Assembly: GCF_022317005.1 (NCBI RefSeq)
Contig: NZ_CP081006.1
Span: 124,001 to 188,000 of the forward strand
Reading direction: 5' to 3'
DNA: 64,000 nt
Source of the DNA: Mycobacterium sp. IDR2000157661
GTDB taxonomy: Bacteria > Actinomycetota > Actinomycetes > Mycobacteriales > Mycobacteriaceae
A program made the position numbers and the translations under genes. The notes under the pieces are model-generated. The model was not told where the DNA came from and searched no databases. It saw only the letters and a program-made list of their open reading frames with translations. This document shows positions 34,591 through 44,063 of the stretch, in pieces (the first letter of the stretch is position 1; each line of letters starts with the position of its first letter).

Positions 34591-34750
34591 TGTCCTACCT
34601 CCGTGTCGACCGCCGGTGACGTGAGGAGCGGCCAACCGAATGTAGCCCCTGCTGACTGTGGGGAGGTGAGATCTGTTGTATCTGAACGGCCGAGCATCTC
34701 ATACGCCCGGGCTGGACAGGGCGCATTCGCTGAGACACCCGGCGGGATAC
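34560..34750. repeat. Duplicated promoter/start segment, intact copy
   Basis: This covers the first codons of the dirigent-like gene and its upstream DNA. It aligns by eye, in the same orientation, with 45262-45440: CGCGGCCCCGTGTGAGAGTT, GCCGGTGACGTGAGGAGCGG, ACCGAATGTAGCCCCT and TGACTGTGGGGAGG are shared with scattered differences. The divergence implies an old duplication. Confidence 0.75.
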
Positions 34751-34912
34751 TCCACCCCCGCAAGTGTCAGGAAAGCCCCGCCGAGCACTCGACTTCGACA
34801 CCGCGGGCGACAACCTCGGTGCCCTGAAGCCGCCTCATCGCGAGCGCCATTCCCTGCACTGGGCTTGACCTTAAGGACGATGAGTCCTGCCCTGCGGGGC
34901 AGTCTGATTTGT

Positions 34913-35479
34913 ATGGGCAGACTCATCTATGGCTTCAACGTGTCGGTGGACGGATACATCGCCGACGGACAAGGCAACATCGACTGGTCCGATCCGAGCG
35001 ACGAACTGCACGAGTACTGGAACGACTTCGAGAGGGAGACTGCCCTGTCGTTATACGGGCGGCGGCTCTACGAGCTGATGTCCGCGTACTGGCCGACCGC
35101 CCACAAGGCCCCGGACGCCACCCCTCTGATCGTCGACTTCGCCCGCATCTGGCGCGACATGCCCAAGGTCGTGTTCTCGCGCACCCTGGCGTCCGTCGAC
35201 TGGAACTCCCGCCTGGAACGCGGCGACCCGGTCGAGGTGGTGACGAAGCTCAAGGCCGAAACCGACGGCAGGCTGGAGGTGGCCGGTGCGACGCTGGCCG
35301 CACCGATCGTGCAGGCCGGACTGGTGGACGAGTACCGAATCGTGGTCGCGCCCGTCGTCGTAGGCGGCGGCACCCCGTTCTTCCCAACACTGCCGTCATG
35401 GATCTCGCTGCGACTGTTGGAGAACCGCACCTTCCCGGGCGGCACGGTCCTGCTGCGCTACGAGGCGAGAAACGACTGA
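34913..35479 (+). CDS. Dihydrofolate reductase-fold (RibD C-terminal-like) protein
   Basis: A 188-aa protein starting MGRLIYGFNVSVDGYIADGQ, the usual opening of the RibD_C/DHFR-like family. Further motifs are LYGRRLYELMSAYWPT, KVVFSRTLASVDWNS and VAGATLAAPIVQAGLVDEYR, ending in VAPVVVGGGTPFF. These NADPH-dependent reductases act on pterin- or flavin-type substrates, but actinobacterial stand-alone members have no defined role. The start ATG 34913 removes a non-coding upstream extension. Confidence 0.85.
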   Translation: MGRLIYGFNVSVDGYIADGQGNIDWSDPSDELHEYWNDFERETALSLYGRRLYELMSAYWPTAHKAPDATPLIVDFARIWRDMPKVVFSRTLASVDWNSRLERGDPVEVVTKLKAETDGRLEVAGATLAAPIVQAGLVDEYRIVVAPVVVGGGTPFFPTLPSWISLRLLENRTFPGGTVLLRYEARND

Positions 35480-35616
35480 TCGGACTTATAGGCCAACCGT
35501 GAGCGCTGTCAGCCGTCGACCAAAGCAGAACTCGTTGGCCCACAGCGCGGGGCGCGAACATTGACGACGGGCGGCTGGCACGCCGGGATTTGCGGATCAG
35601 GTAGCCGCTTGTGCCG

Positions 35617-37290
35617 TCACTTGTTGCCGTCGATCTTCACGGCCGGTGCCTGATCGAATGGTGAATGGTCTCGGCTACAGCCGTTACCTCGGGGCGGCAG
35701 CAGCCCGGAGAACAGGTACTCGCGTTTGACCCGTTCTGCACAGGTGCTCGCGACATACATGCTGGTATGTCCTGCGCCCTCTGTCACCACTACGCGGGCC
35801 TCATACAACTGGGCTGCGCCGGCATATGCGCCCGCCAGCGGAGTAGCGGGGTCGTTTCTCGTGTTCAGCACCAGAATCGGCGCGGAAGTGCGCCGGTTCC
35901 AGGGACCCGTATACCGGTCGGCGTCGTGGCCGCGCCAGAACGCGCACGGCATCACGTCGAAGACCGAGATGCGGCCGAAGTCCGGTGACGCCGCGTCCGC
36001 AGTCAGCGCCGCTCGGGTGTACGCGGCGAGGTCAGTCGGCACAGTGCTGTCGGTGCACTGGATCGCGTCGTACGCCTCTTCACGATTGCTCAAGTACAAC
36101 CTGTCGACATCAGCCGGGGGCGGATCACTGCCCGTTATCGCGTCGATGAGTTCGGGTGCTGCGGTACCAGCGTCGGAAAATTGTTGCAGCAGCTCGGCGA
36201 GTTGAGGGTAAGTGGACGGCTTCGCCAACGTCGCGGCCACCATCTCCGGGTAGGTCCACGCGTGGCCGTAGACGAAAACAGGCGACAAGCGCGAACGTTC
36301 GACCAGCGCCGCCCACTTGGCTCTCGGCTCACCTTCGGAGAACGCACAGCGTCGGTCGGCCGCCGAACAGTCCCGCAAGAACTCCTCGAACGCCGCGGAC
36401 GTGCCGGTCGCGACATCTTGTCGGGCGTTGAGCGGCACAGTATTCCCCTCGGGGCCGTGACCGTTGACGTTGCCTTCGAAGTCGATCGAGCCGTCCAATG
36501 CCATCGCACGCACGCGACCAGGAAACAGGTTGGCGTAGATCGCGCCCAGCTGGGTGCCGTAGGAGATGCCGTGATAGGTCAACGACGAATCGCCGACCGC
36601 GCGACGGAGCAACTCCAGATCGCGCGCCGCGTTCGCTGACGAGACGTGGTTGAGGATCGGGCCGGCCTGCTGCTCACAACGCTCGGCCAAGTTCTCTGAC
36701 CAATCGAAGAGTTCCTGCTCTCCACGAGCATCCATGGGTAAGCCCGGACTGGGTACGAGAACCTGCCACTGTTCGGCTGAGTCGGAAAAACAGCGCACCG
36801 CGGCGCTGCGCGCCACCCCCCGCTGATCCCACGACACGAGGTCGAATCGCGATCGGAGTTCCTCTGAGAACAACCAGGGCCACCTCGCACGCCCGCGCAG
36901 CCGGTCAACGCCGGACTGACCGGGACCCCCGAAATTGACGAACAGCGTTCCGATTCGGCTGCGTGCATCGGTCGCGGGCAGTTTGATCACCGATAGCTCA
37001 ATCTGCTCGTCGTGTGGCCGGTTGTAGTCCAACGGAACTCCTACTGCCGCGCAGACAAATCCGTCACCACAGTCGGCCCAGTCCAAAGTGGGCGTACCGG
37101 CACCTTCGGCCAGCCGATCGATGTGGGGGTCGGCTGCCCCGGTGCCGGCGAACGCCGGCGAAGAAGTACCCACCGATACAGCACTGAGCACGATCACCAA
37201 GGCCACGAAAGCGAGATGACGCCACGCACGGCTGCGACCAGTATCAGCCTGCAACGATGCGAAATCATCACCGAGTGCCCGATGGAGCAT
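35617..37290 (-). CDS. Exported alpha/beta hydrolase, tripeptidyl-aminopeptidase-like
   Basis: A 557-aa alpha/beta hydrolase of the TAP/SlpD-E type (Rv2223c/Rv2224c-like). A signal-anchor AWRHLAFVALVIVLSAVSVG ends SPAFA. The oxyanion motif is VNFGGPGQSG, the nucleophile elbow GISYGTQLG, the acid LNTRNDPATPL, and the His GAGHTS, followed by the TAP C-terminal domain. It probably cleaves peptides or lipid esters in the envelope. The start is uncertain: ATG 37290, ATG 37368 or GTG 37428 are all in frame without a good ribosome site. It is divergent from the TIR-nSTAND gene. Confidence 0.83.
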   Translation of the reverse strand: MLHRALGDDFASLQADTGRSRAWRHLAFVALVIVLSAVSVGTSSPAFAGTGAADPHIDRLAEGAGTPTLDWADCGDGFVCAAVGVPLDYNRPHDEQIELSVIKLPATDARSRIGTLFVNFGGPGQSGVDRLRGRARWPWLFSEELRSRFDLVSWDQRGVARSAAVRCFSDSAEQWQVLVPSPGLPMDARGEQELFDWSENLAERCEQQAGPILNHVSSANAARDLELLRRAVGDSSLTYHGISYGTQLGAIYANLFPGRVRAMALDGSIDFEGNVNGHGPEGNTVPLNARQDVATGTSAAFEEFLRDCSAADRRCAFSEGEPRAKWAALVERSRLSPVFVYGHAWTYPEMVAATLAKPSTYPQLAELLQQFSDAGTAAPELIDAITGSDPPPADVDRLYLSNREEAYDAIQCTDSTVPTDLAAYTRAALTADAASPDFGRISVFDVMPCAFWRGHDADRYTGPWNRRTSAPILVLNTRNDPATPLAGAYAGAAQLYEARVVVTEGAGHTSMYVASTCAERVKREYLFSGLLPPRGNGCSRDHSPFDQAPAVKIDGNK

Positions 37291-37472
37291 ACGAAGAGTG
37301 ATGGCCGACCCGGGGTGCTGCTTCGCCGTTGTTGGCTTGTGGGCCCCGTCCAATCGGTCCGCTGTCATTACGTAAGGGTATTCGGCCGCCGACGCATGGG
37401 CTGATTTACGGCGAAGCAAGTTCCTCACTCGACAACGGGGGATAACCTGCGACTAACCAGCCCAAGGATGAC

Positions 37473-40400
37473 ATGTCGCGAATCTTTCTCAGCCATTCGA
37501 ATCTCGACGCGCGGGAGGCGTTGGCTCTGAAGCGCTGGCTGGTGGATCAGGAGCCGCCGCTGGCGACCGACATATTCCTCGACATCGATCCGGAGGTGGG
37601 GCTGCGACCGGGCGAGCGATGGAAGGACAGACTGCAGCAGGCGAGTGCGAAATGCGAAGCCGTGGTCTGTCTGCTGTCAAGCAACTGGGAAGCGTCCCAT
37701 GAGTGCAGGACCGAATACCGCGTCGCAGAGAACCTGAACAAGCAGATTCTGTGTGCCCGCCTCGAGCCGTCGGCCGGCGATGACTTGACGTCGGAGTGGC
37801 AGAGGTGCGACCTGTTCGGCGAGAGCGATATGACCTCGATCGATGTCAGCGGTGGACCGCCGGTCACATTCGCCACCCCGGGCCTGTACAGGTTGCGAGA
37901 CGCCATCCGCGGAACCGGCATAAGCGCGCATTCGTTCGTATGGCCGCCGCCGGACGACGTCGATCGGGCTCCATATCGCGGTTGGGAACCGTTCGAACAG
38001 GTCGATGCCGCGGTGTTCTTCGGCCGGGATGCGCCGATCGTGCACGGACTGGACGACCTCCGCGGCATGAGAATGGCCGAGACGAAGTCGATGTTCGTCG
38101 TGTTGGGCCCGTCCGGCACAGGCAAGTCGTCGTTCCTACGCGCTGGTTTACTGCCGAGGTTGGCCCGCGAAGATCGTCGATTCGCGCTGTTGGGCGTTGT
38201 GCGGCCCGGTCGCAACGCGCTGACGGGCGATACCGGTCTGGCAGCTGCCATTTGGCATGCCCGAGACAGGATCGGCTTATCGGCACCAAGCCTCGGCCAG
38301 ATCAAGTCCGCGTGCACGGACGACATCGAGCGACTGCGGGCGTTGCTGATCGACGTGCAACAGGCAGCGGCGGATCGCTTACCGGATCCGGTTCGGGGCG
38401 ACGATACACCGACCCCTCCGACGCTGATACTGCCGTTGGACCAAGCAGAGGAGTTGTTCTCCGCTGACGCCGGAGTCCAAGGGGCGCAGCTGATGTCGCT
38501 GATTCGACGGCTGACCGTACGAACCGATCTGCAACCGCTGAACCTGATCGTGGTCGCCACCATCCGGACCGACCGATATGAGGTCATGCAGACCCATCCC
38601 GAACTGGCCGGGGTGGAGTCGAGGGTTTTCGACGACCTCAAGCCGATGCCGCCGACCCAGTTCAAGGAGGTGATCACCGGCCCTGCGGCCCGAGCTAGCG
38701 AAGGGGGCCGCCGCCTCGCCGTTTCACCTGACCTGGTGGAGCGACTCCTCGTTGACGCCGCCGAGGGCGCTGACACACTGCCGATGTTGTCGTTGACGCT
38801 GGCGCGCCTGTATGCCGACTACGGCTCGACGGGTGAGTTGACAGTCGAGCAGTACGAGGCGATGGGTGGGATGCGCCGTGTCGTAGAGACGGAGATCAAT
38901 GAGGTCCTCGCGGCCGATCCCGATCAACGCCGATATCAACTCAATTGTCTGCGAAAAGCTTTCATTCCATGGCTTGCCACAGTCAACCCTCACAATGATC
39001 AGCCGATGCGTCGGATGGCCCGCTACGAAGACTTGCCCGAGGACAGCAGACCACTGATAGACGCACTGGTCGCCAAACGACTGTTACTGAAGGACCAGCG
39101 CGACGGCCACGTCGTGGTCGAGGTCGCCCTGGAAAGCTTGCTGCGCCAATGGGATGACTTGGCAGACTGGCTTCGCGAGCAACGCCAGGAACTCCAGGTC
39201 GCCGATGACGTGGAGCGAGCCGACACGGCGTGGAGAAGCAACGGGAAGGACTCGGCGTGGTTGCTCGCCGGATCCCGTCTTGCTGATGCCGAGAAGGTGG
39301 TTAGCTCATCGACTTTCACGCACAGATTGAATCCTGTTCGCGAATACCTCGATGCTTCTCGACAAAGCGAGAACGAGCGGGTGGCCGCTGAGGAAGAACG
39401 CGTGCACTCCGAATTACGCAATGCGCAGGAACGGCAAGCTGAGGCTGAAGCGCACGCGAGGGACTTGCGCAAGCGGTCGCGGATCTTGCGCGCCGTCGTT
39501 GCAATGACGGCGGTGGTCGCGGTGGTCGCCGTAAGTGGATTCGTGTTCGCGATGAGTGCCCGCGGCCAGGCGCAAGAACGGTTCCGCCAGGCGACTAGCG
39601 TGCGGCTCGTCTCAGAGGCGAACGCGATAATGGACAGCAGCAGGCCGGGCACCGAAGCCAGGGCCCTGCAGGAACTACTTGCCGCCGATGCACTTTCTCC
39701 GAAATCTCTTGAGCAAGACTTGTATTCAGTGGCGGTCAGGACCTTCAACACTCTCAAGATCATCGACACCTCGCGGGGGGTCTTCGGGGCAATCTTCAGC
39801 CCTGCAGCGATCTTCAGCCCTCAAGGTCGCCGGTTTGTCACCGGCGGCGACGATGGAAGATTGCATCTGTGGGACACCGAGACCGGCCAACAGGTGGGGC
39901 AGGACTTAGTCGGCCATGACGCTTGGGTGAATGACGCGGCGTTCAGTGCCGACGGGCACGTGATCGCGTCCGCAAGTGACGATCGTACCGTGCGGCTGTG
40001 GAACGCGGACACCGGACAACCGAGCGGAAACCCCATGGCAGGCCACAACGACGAGGTATGGGCAGTGGCGTTCAGCCCGGACGGACTCATGGTGGCGTCC
40101 GGCAGCGTCGACACCACTGTGCGGTTGTGGAACGCAAGCACCGGTGAGCCCATTGGCCTACCGATGGATCATCCCGCCCGAGTCCACACCGTGGAATTCA
40201 GCCCCGATGGACGGCGCCTCGTCACCGGCAGCTCCGACGGGACAGTGCGGTTGTGGGACGTCAAGACCGGCCAACAAATCGGTTCTCCGCACAAGGTTGA
40301 CGAGGACCCCGGAGAAGACGTGATCGACGTGGCATTCAACCCCGATGGCCGCTCATTCGCCTCGTCGACCAGCGATGGGGATGTGCAGTTTTGGGATGCC

Positions 40401-41687
40401 GGAACCGGCGCACCGATCGGCGCGCCCCTGTCCGGGCATGGGACCCAGGTGCTCAGCCTGGCGTTCAGCCCCGACGGCCGCCGGCTTGCTGATGGCGGTG
40501 CCGACGGTGCGGTGCGGCTGTGGGATGTCGACACCAGGCAGCTGCTCGGCCAACCCATGCTGGGCCACAAGAGCGGAGTGTGGGCCCTGTCGTTCAGTCC
40601 GGACGGAACCCGCCTGCTGTCGGGATCGCAGGCCGGGGTGATCCGCTTGTGGGATGTCGGCATACGTCGTCCGCTCATCGGCCATATCGGAGGAGTGTCG
40701 AGTGTGGTGGTACGCCCGGACGGGCGTCGCATCGCTTCGGCTGGTGAGGGCGGCGCGGTGCGATTCTGGAACGCCGACAACGGCCAACCGATCGGCAAGC
40801 CACTCGTGGGCAGCGGGAAGCCGCTTTCCAGCATCGCCTTCAGCGCGGATGGACGACGTCTCGCCACCGCTGGCACTGATGGCGCCGTCTGGCTGTGGGA
40901 CGCAGACGCCGGCACGCCCATCGGTGCACCGATCAATCCCGGGCAGGGACCACTGGCGAGCATCGCGTTCAGCCCCGATGGACGCCGCCTAGTCATCGGC
41001 GGCGGGAACACCGTCGGGTTGTGGGATTTCGAGACGCATCGTCCCATCGGTGCACCGCGGATCCACGGCGATCTGGTACACAGCGTCGCATTCAGTCCCG
41101 ATGGTAATCACTTCGTCTCAGGCGGGATGGAGGCCGCCAACAACGGCACAGTTAGATTGTGGGACGCCAATACAGGTCAGTTGGTGAAGGCAACCACGAT
41201 CGGCGACGCAGAGCCCGTCGTATGGGCTGTGACCTTCAGCCCCGACGGGCAGCGCATCGCGGCGGCAGGTGCCGACGGTGTCATCCAGTTGATGGACGCG
41301 CACTCGCTCGAGAAGAGCGGCCAGGCCTTCAGAGGCCATGAGGACACGGTCGCCGGGCTGGCCTTCAGCCCCGACGGGCGCAAGCTGGCTTCCGCGAGTC
41401 GTGACGAAACCATCCGGTTGTGGAACGTCGAGTCCGGACAGCAGACCGGCGACGCGTTAACCGCCCACACCGACGATGTCGACAGCATTGCCTACAGTCC
41501 CGATGGCCAGCGCATAGTTTCGGGTAGCGCGGACCGCACGGTCCGAGTCTGGCCCGCTGTCGCAGGTCCAAAGGAGTTGTGCGACAAGTTAACTGAAAAC
41601 ATGAGCCACAAGCAGTGGAACGAGTGGGTGTCGGCCGACATCGAGTACATCAAGATCTGCCCAGATCTGCCGATCACCCCCGAATAG
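37473..41687 (+). CDS. TIR-nSTAND NTPase-TM-WD40 (14-repeat) protein
   Basis: A 1404-aa multidomain protein. Residues 1-120 are a TIR domain, MSRIFLSHSNLDAREALALK, with the WxxSxxCxxE signature at 72-81, so Glu81 is the probable NADase residue. FFGRD at 182-186 leads to an nSTAND NTPase with Walker A GPSGTGKS (212-219) and Walker B LILPLDQAEE (318-327). A winged-helix-like region, a charged coiled coil (630-668) and one transmembrane helix (672-694) follow. Fourteen WD40 repeats (about 765-1365), equal to two seven-bladed propellers, form the sensor. The order effector-switch-sensor matches bacterial STAND immune proteins; the target is unknown. Confidence 0.88.
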   Translation: MSRIFLSHSNLDAREALALKRWLVDQEPPLATDIFLDIDPEVGLRPGERWKDRLQQASAKCEAVVCLLSSNWEASHECRTEYRVAENLNKQILCARLEPSAGDDLTSEWQRCDLFGESDMTSIDVSGGPPVTFATPGLYRLRDAIRGTGISAHSFVWPPPDDVDRAPYRGWEPFEQVDAAVFFGRDAPIVHGLDDLRGMRMAETKSMFVVLGPSGTGKSSFLRAGLLPRLAREDRRFALLGVVRPGRNALTGDTGLAAAIWHARDRIGLSAPSLGQIKSACTDDIERLRALLIDVQQAAADRLPDPVRGDDTPTPPTLILPLDQAEELFSADAGVQGAQLMSLIRRLTVRTDLQPLNLIVVATIRTDRYEVMQTHPELAGVESRVFDDLKPMPPTQFKEVITGPAARASEGGRRLAVSPDLVERLLVDAAEGADTLPMLSLTLARLYADYGSTGELTVEQYEAMGGMRRVVETEINEVLAADPDQRRYQLNCLRKAFIPWLATVNPHNDQPMRRMARYEDLPEDSRPLIDALVAKRLLLKDQRDGHVVVEVALESLLRQWDDLADWLREQRQELQVADDVERADTAWRSNGKDSAWLLAGSRLADAEKVVSSSTFTHRLNPVREYLDASRQSENERVAAEEERVHSELRNAQERQAEAEAHARDLRKRSRILRAVVAMTAVVAVVAVSGFVFAMSARGQAQERFRQATSVRLVSEANAIMDSSRPGTEARALQELLAADALSPKSLEQDLYSVAVRTFNTLKIIDTSRGVFGAIFSPAAIFSPQGRRFVTGGDDGRLHLWDTETGQQVGQDLVGHDAWVNDAAFSADGHVIASASDDRTVRLWNADTGQPSGNPMAGHNDEVWAVAFSPDGLMVASGSVDTTVRLWNASTGEPIGLPMDHPARVHTVEFSPDGRRLVTGSSDGTVRLWDVKTGQQIGSPHKVDEDPGEDVIDVAFNPDGRSFASSTSDGDVQFWDAGTGAPIGAPLSGHGTQVLSLAFSPDGRRLADGGADGAVRLWDVDTRQLLGQPMLGHKSGVWALSFSPDGTRLLSGSQAGVIRLWDVGIRRPLIGHIGGVSSVVVRPDGRRIASAGEGGAVRFWNADNGQPIGKPLVGSGKPLSSIAFSADGRRLATAGTDGAVWLWDADAGTPIGAPINPGQGPLASIAFSPDGRRLVIGGGNTVGLWDFETHRPIGAPRIHGDLVHSVAFSPDGNHFVSGGMEAANNGTVRLWDANTGQLVKATTIGDAEPVVWAVTFSPDGQRIAAAGADGVIQLMDAHSLEKSGQAFRGHEDTVAGLAFSPDGRKLASASRDETIRLWNVESGQQTGDALTAHTDDVDSIAYSPDGQRIVSGSADRTVRVWPAVAGPKELCDKLTENMSHKQWNEWVSADIEYIKICPDLPITPE

Positions 41688-41711
41688 CCGCGGCAGGACG
41701 TAACAATTCGC

Positions 41712-43487
41712 CTAGCGATCATCGCCGATGAGCGTCGGTTGTCCGGCGCGCCTCCCGCTGGCGCCGGACCTGATGGCTTTCAGATCGACCAGGGCGAGCG
41801 CGTCAGGAATCTGACGCACGGCGTCGCGATCCAGCTCGGCGATGTCGTCCGGCAGCTCATCGAATGGAACCAGGTACGGCGAAGTCTTGCGCTCAGGGTC
41901 CTTCGACCCGAGTCGCCAGCCGGACTCCAGACGTTCAGTCACCCATCGTTTGTGCTCGGCGATCGCCAGCGCTTCGAATTCCTCGTCGGTGAACTCGAAC
42001 GCTGGTGCGCGTATGTCATGCAGCGGAGCGATCGTGCACCCGATGCTGCGAAGCTTGAATGGCATGTCACGGGCTTGAGCTCGACTGGATTCCCTGCGCG
42101 ACTCGTCCAGGTCAGCCCACGGTGGCGCGTCATTACCTACGGCGAGTTGCCCTGCCCGCCAACGGTCGTGGATGGCCACCGCAATCCTCTCGAACGACCC
42201 GCCGGCAGCCAACTCGGCCGTACACGTGCGCTCCAGCGCCGGGAACACGCTGACGTTCGTCAGTTCGCCGCTGGTAATCACGTCGGTGAAGAGCCTGGCC
42301 ACCCCATCCGTGCGCGACAATGCGACGACGAACGGCACCGTCGGATCGAGCTCGTGGCGCAATCTGAGCAAGGCCTCGATCGCGTCTTCGTCGCGGTATG
42401 CGCTCACGTAGGCGCGCGTCACGGGGGGCGCTCCCGTGTCGGCTTGCATCGTGTCGAGTCGTGCCAGATCGCGCACGGACATCGACGATTCGTTGAATCG
42501 GCACACCGATTCGAGGGCCGGATATTGATCGAGGAGTCCCTGAACGCGGTCGCGAGCCTGGTCGTCCACAACTGTGACCCACAGTGGCGTTTCGTCAGTT
42601 CGGTCTGTAAACCAACCCCACGCCGCATGTTTGACCAACCAGGTCCCCATGGCATCAAGGCGACTGACGAGGACGTGTGGCGAACCGTTGGTCCCCGCCG
42701 TAATGGGGAAATCGTCGAGGCATAGTCGCGCGCTGATCTCGTCGATGTTGAAGAAGTCCAGCGACGATTGGGCACCGTCGTTGGAATTGACCTCCTGGAC
42801 CCGTAGCAACCGGCACAGCTCCGAGTTGTCGATTCGGGCCAAGCATCGCAGTTGACCGCGTCGGCGGCCGGTCACAATTCGCCGCGCAACGGCGACGATC
42901 TCGGCGTTCACTGCATCGTCTGGGCAGAGTGCGAGCAGTTGGGCCGCACGGTGCAGCCCAGCCTCACGCAGCGTGGCCTCAAGCCGTGCGTCGCCCAGGA
43001 AAATCGGGCAGCGCCAACTGCGACATGCCGTTAGGAACGGGTTCGCTGGGTCCAATTCGACGACGACGACCTGATAGCCGGCCCTGCGAAGGCGATCCCC
43101 GAACAGGCTGCCGACATAGCCCAGTCCGCAGATGACGACATGGCCTCGCATCAGTGGGACGCGAAGCTGTTGAAACCGATCGTGAAACAGAAGTACCAGC
43201 CCGCTCAGCGCGGCGTATCCGGAGACGAGTGGGGCGAGTATCCGAGCGATCTCGAGAGTTATGGGTAACCCCGTCGTGCCGGGTGACCCCATCAAGAACA
43301 GCTTGAGTGTGTTGTACGCGATGTCGGTCGCCTGAGGGGGATGCTTGACTGCTCCCTCGGCGTACAACTCATAGAGGTACTCCGTATATCCCACCCAGCC
43401 AAGCCCGAATGCGGCCAGGGCAGCGACGCCGAGCAGGGCCCATCGGAATTCAATGATGGTGAGTCGAAGAGATCGCGGAGAAATCAT
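41712..43487 (-). CDS. Two-TM TrkA_N protein with C-terminal RyR domain
   Basis: A 591-aa membrane protein starting at ATG 43487 after AGGATCCCG. Two transmembrane helices (residues about 17-37 and 83-101) are followed by a TrkA_N/RCK Rossmann domain with the GLGYVG dinucleotide motif (121-126) and VVVVELDPANPF. A middle region carries further Rossmann-like strands. Residues about 502-565 (EALAIAEHKRWVTERLESGW, then YLVPFDELPDDIAELDRDAV) read as a RyR domain. The set suggests a channel or transporter gated by a nucleotide. It is tail-to-tail with the TIR-nSTAND gene, 24 bases apart. The usual potassium selectivity motif is not seen. Confidence 0.75.
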   Translation of the reverse strand: MISPRSLRLTIIEFRWALLGVAALAAFGLGWVGYTEYLYELYAEGAVKHPPQATDIAYNTLKLFLMGSPGTTGLPITLEIARILAPLVSGYAALSGLVLLFHDRFQQLRVPLMRGHVVICGLGYVGSLFGDRLRRAGYQVVVVELDPANPFLTACRSWRCPIFLGDARLEATLREAGLHRAAQLLALCPDDAVNAEIVAVARRIVTGRRRGQLRCLARIDNSELCRLLRVQEVNSNDGAQSSLDFFNIDEISARLCLDDFPITAGTNGSPHVLVSRLDAMGTWLVKHAAWGWFTDRTDETPLWVTVVDDQARDRVQGLLDQYPALESVCRFNESSMSVRDLARLDTMQADTGAPPVTRAYVSAYRDEDAIEALLRLRHELDPTVPFVVALSRTDGVARLFTDVITSGELTNVSVFPALERTCTAELAAGGSFERIAVAIHDRWRAGQLAVGNDAPPWADLDESRRESSRAQARDMPFKLRSIGCTIAPLHDIRAPAFEFTDEEFEALAIAEHKRWVTERLESGWRLGSKDPERKTSPYLVPFDELPDDIAELDRDAVRQIPDALALVDLKAIRSGASGRRAGQPTLIGDDR

Positions 43488-43619
43488 CGGGATCCTTGTG
43501 CTGAGGTCGGATCTGCACTGCGAGAGACACCGAGGAGCGACGTCATGGGGCGAGCGTAACCGGTCATAGGGTGCTGCAAAGGAGAAGCGACATCTGGCGA
43601 TCCGGCTCGTCGAAGCCGG

Positions 43620-43911
43620 GTGGTCCGTATTGTTCAAGTCTCACGCATCGTGCTGGAGAGTCCTGGTGCGCTTCATCCGTATCGTTGCCAGTGCAGCGGG
43701 CGCCTGCTGCCGGGGGTACTCCTGGCCACCGCGCTCATCCTGCCCACCAGCCCTGTGGCCGCAGCAGGTCCCGGGACGCTCGCGCTGGGTGGGCTTTCGC
43801 TCGACGCAATCACGATCCCCGAGCCGCGGGAGCGCATGCAGGCCGGCGGGCTGACCGCCGTCGGCCTGACGCAGGCCTACTCGGACCGCATCGCCGAGGT
43901 GGACGATTACT
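43620..43911 (+). pseudogene. Amidase remnant (N-terminal stub)
   Basis: A frame with a signal-like segment (RLLPGVLLATALILPTSPVA) continues into GGLSLDAITIPEPRERMQAG and GLTAVGLTQAYSDRIAEVD. This is the characteristic first helix pair of amidase-signature enzymes. After Asp-Asp the frame loses all family character, and no Gly/Ser-rich amidase core follows, so only the first 45 or so mature residues remain. The gene is truncated by deletion. No promoter or partner is evident. Confidence 0.55.
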
Positions 43912-44063
43912 CATCGCCGCCCTCATTCGCCGTCGTGCGGTTGACGTTCCGTGTCTGGGTAACGACGAAGAGCCGCCGCACATCTGGGCCACCCCCATGG
44001 ACAGCGGCCTTGACCTCATCCGACCCACCCACATGAGCGCCCGTCAAGTCTGCCAGGACGCCA

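Noticed and set aside
39800..41560. Periodic DNA similarity that could look like a tandem repeat or CRISPR-like array
   Set aside because: The period matches WD40 repeats in the protein; units vary in sequence and have no spacers.
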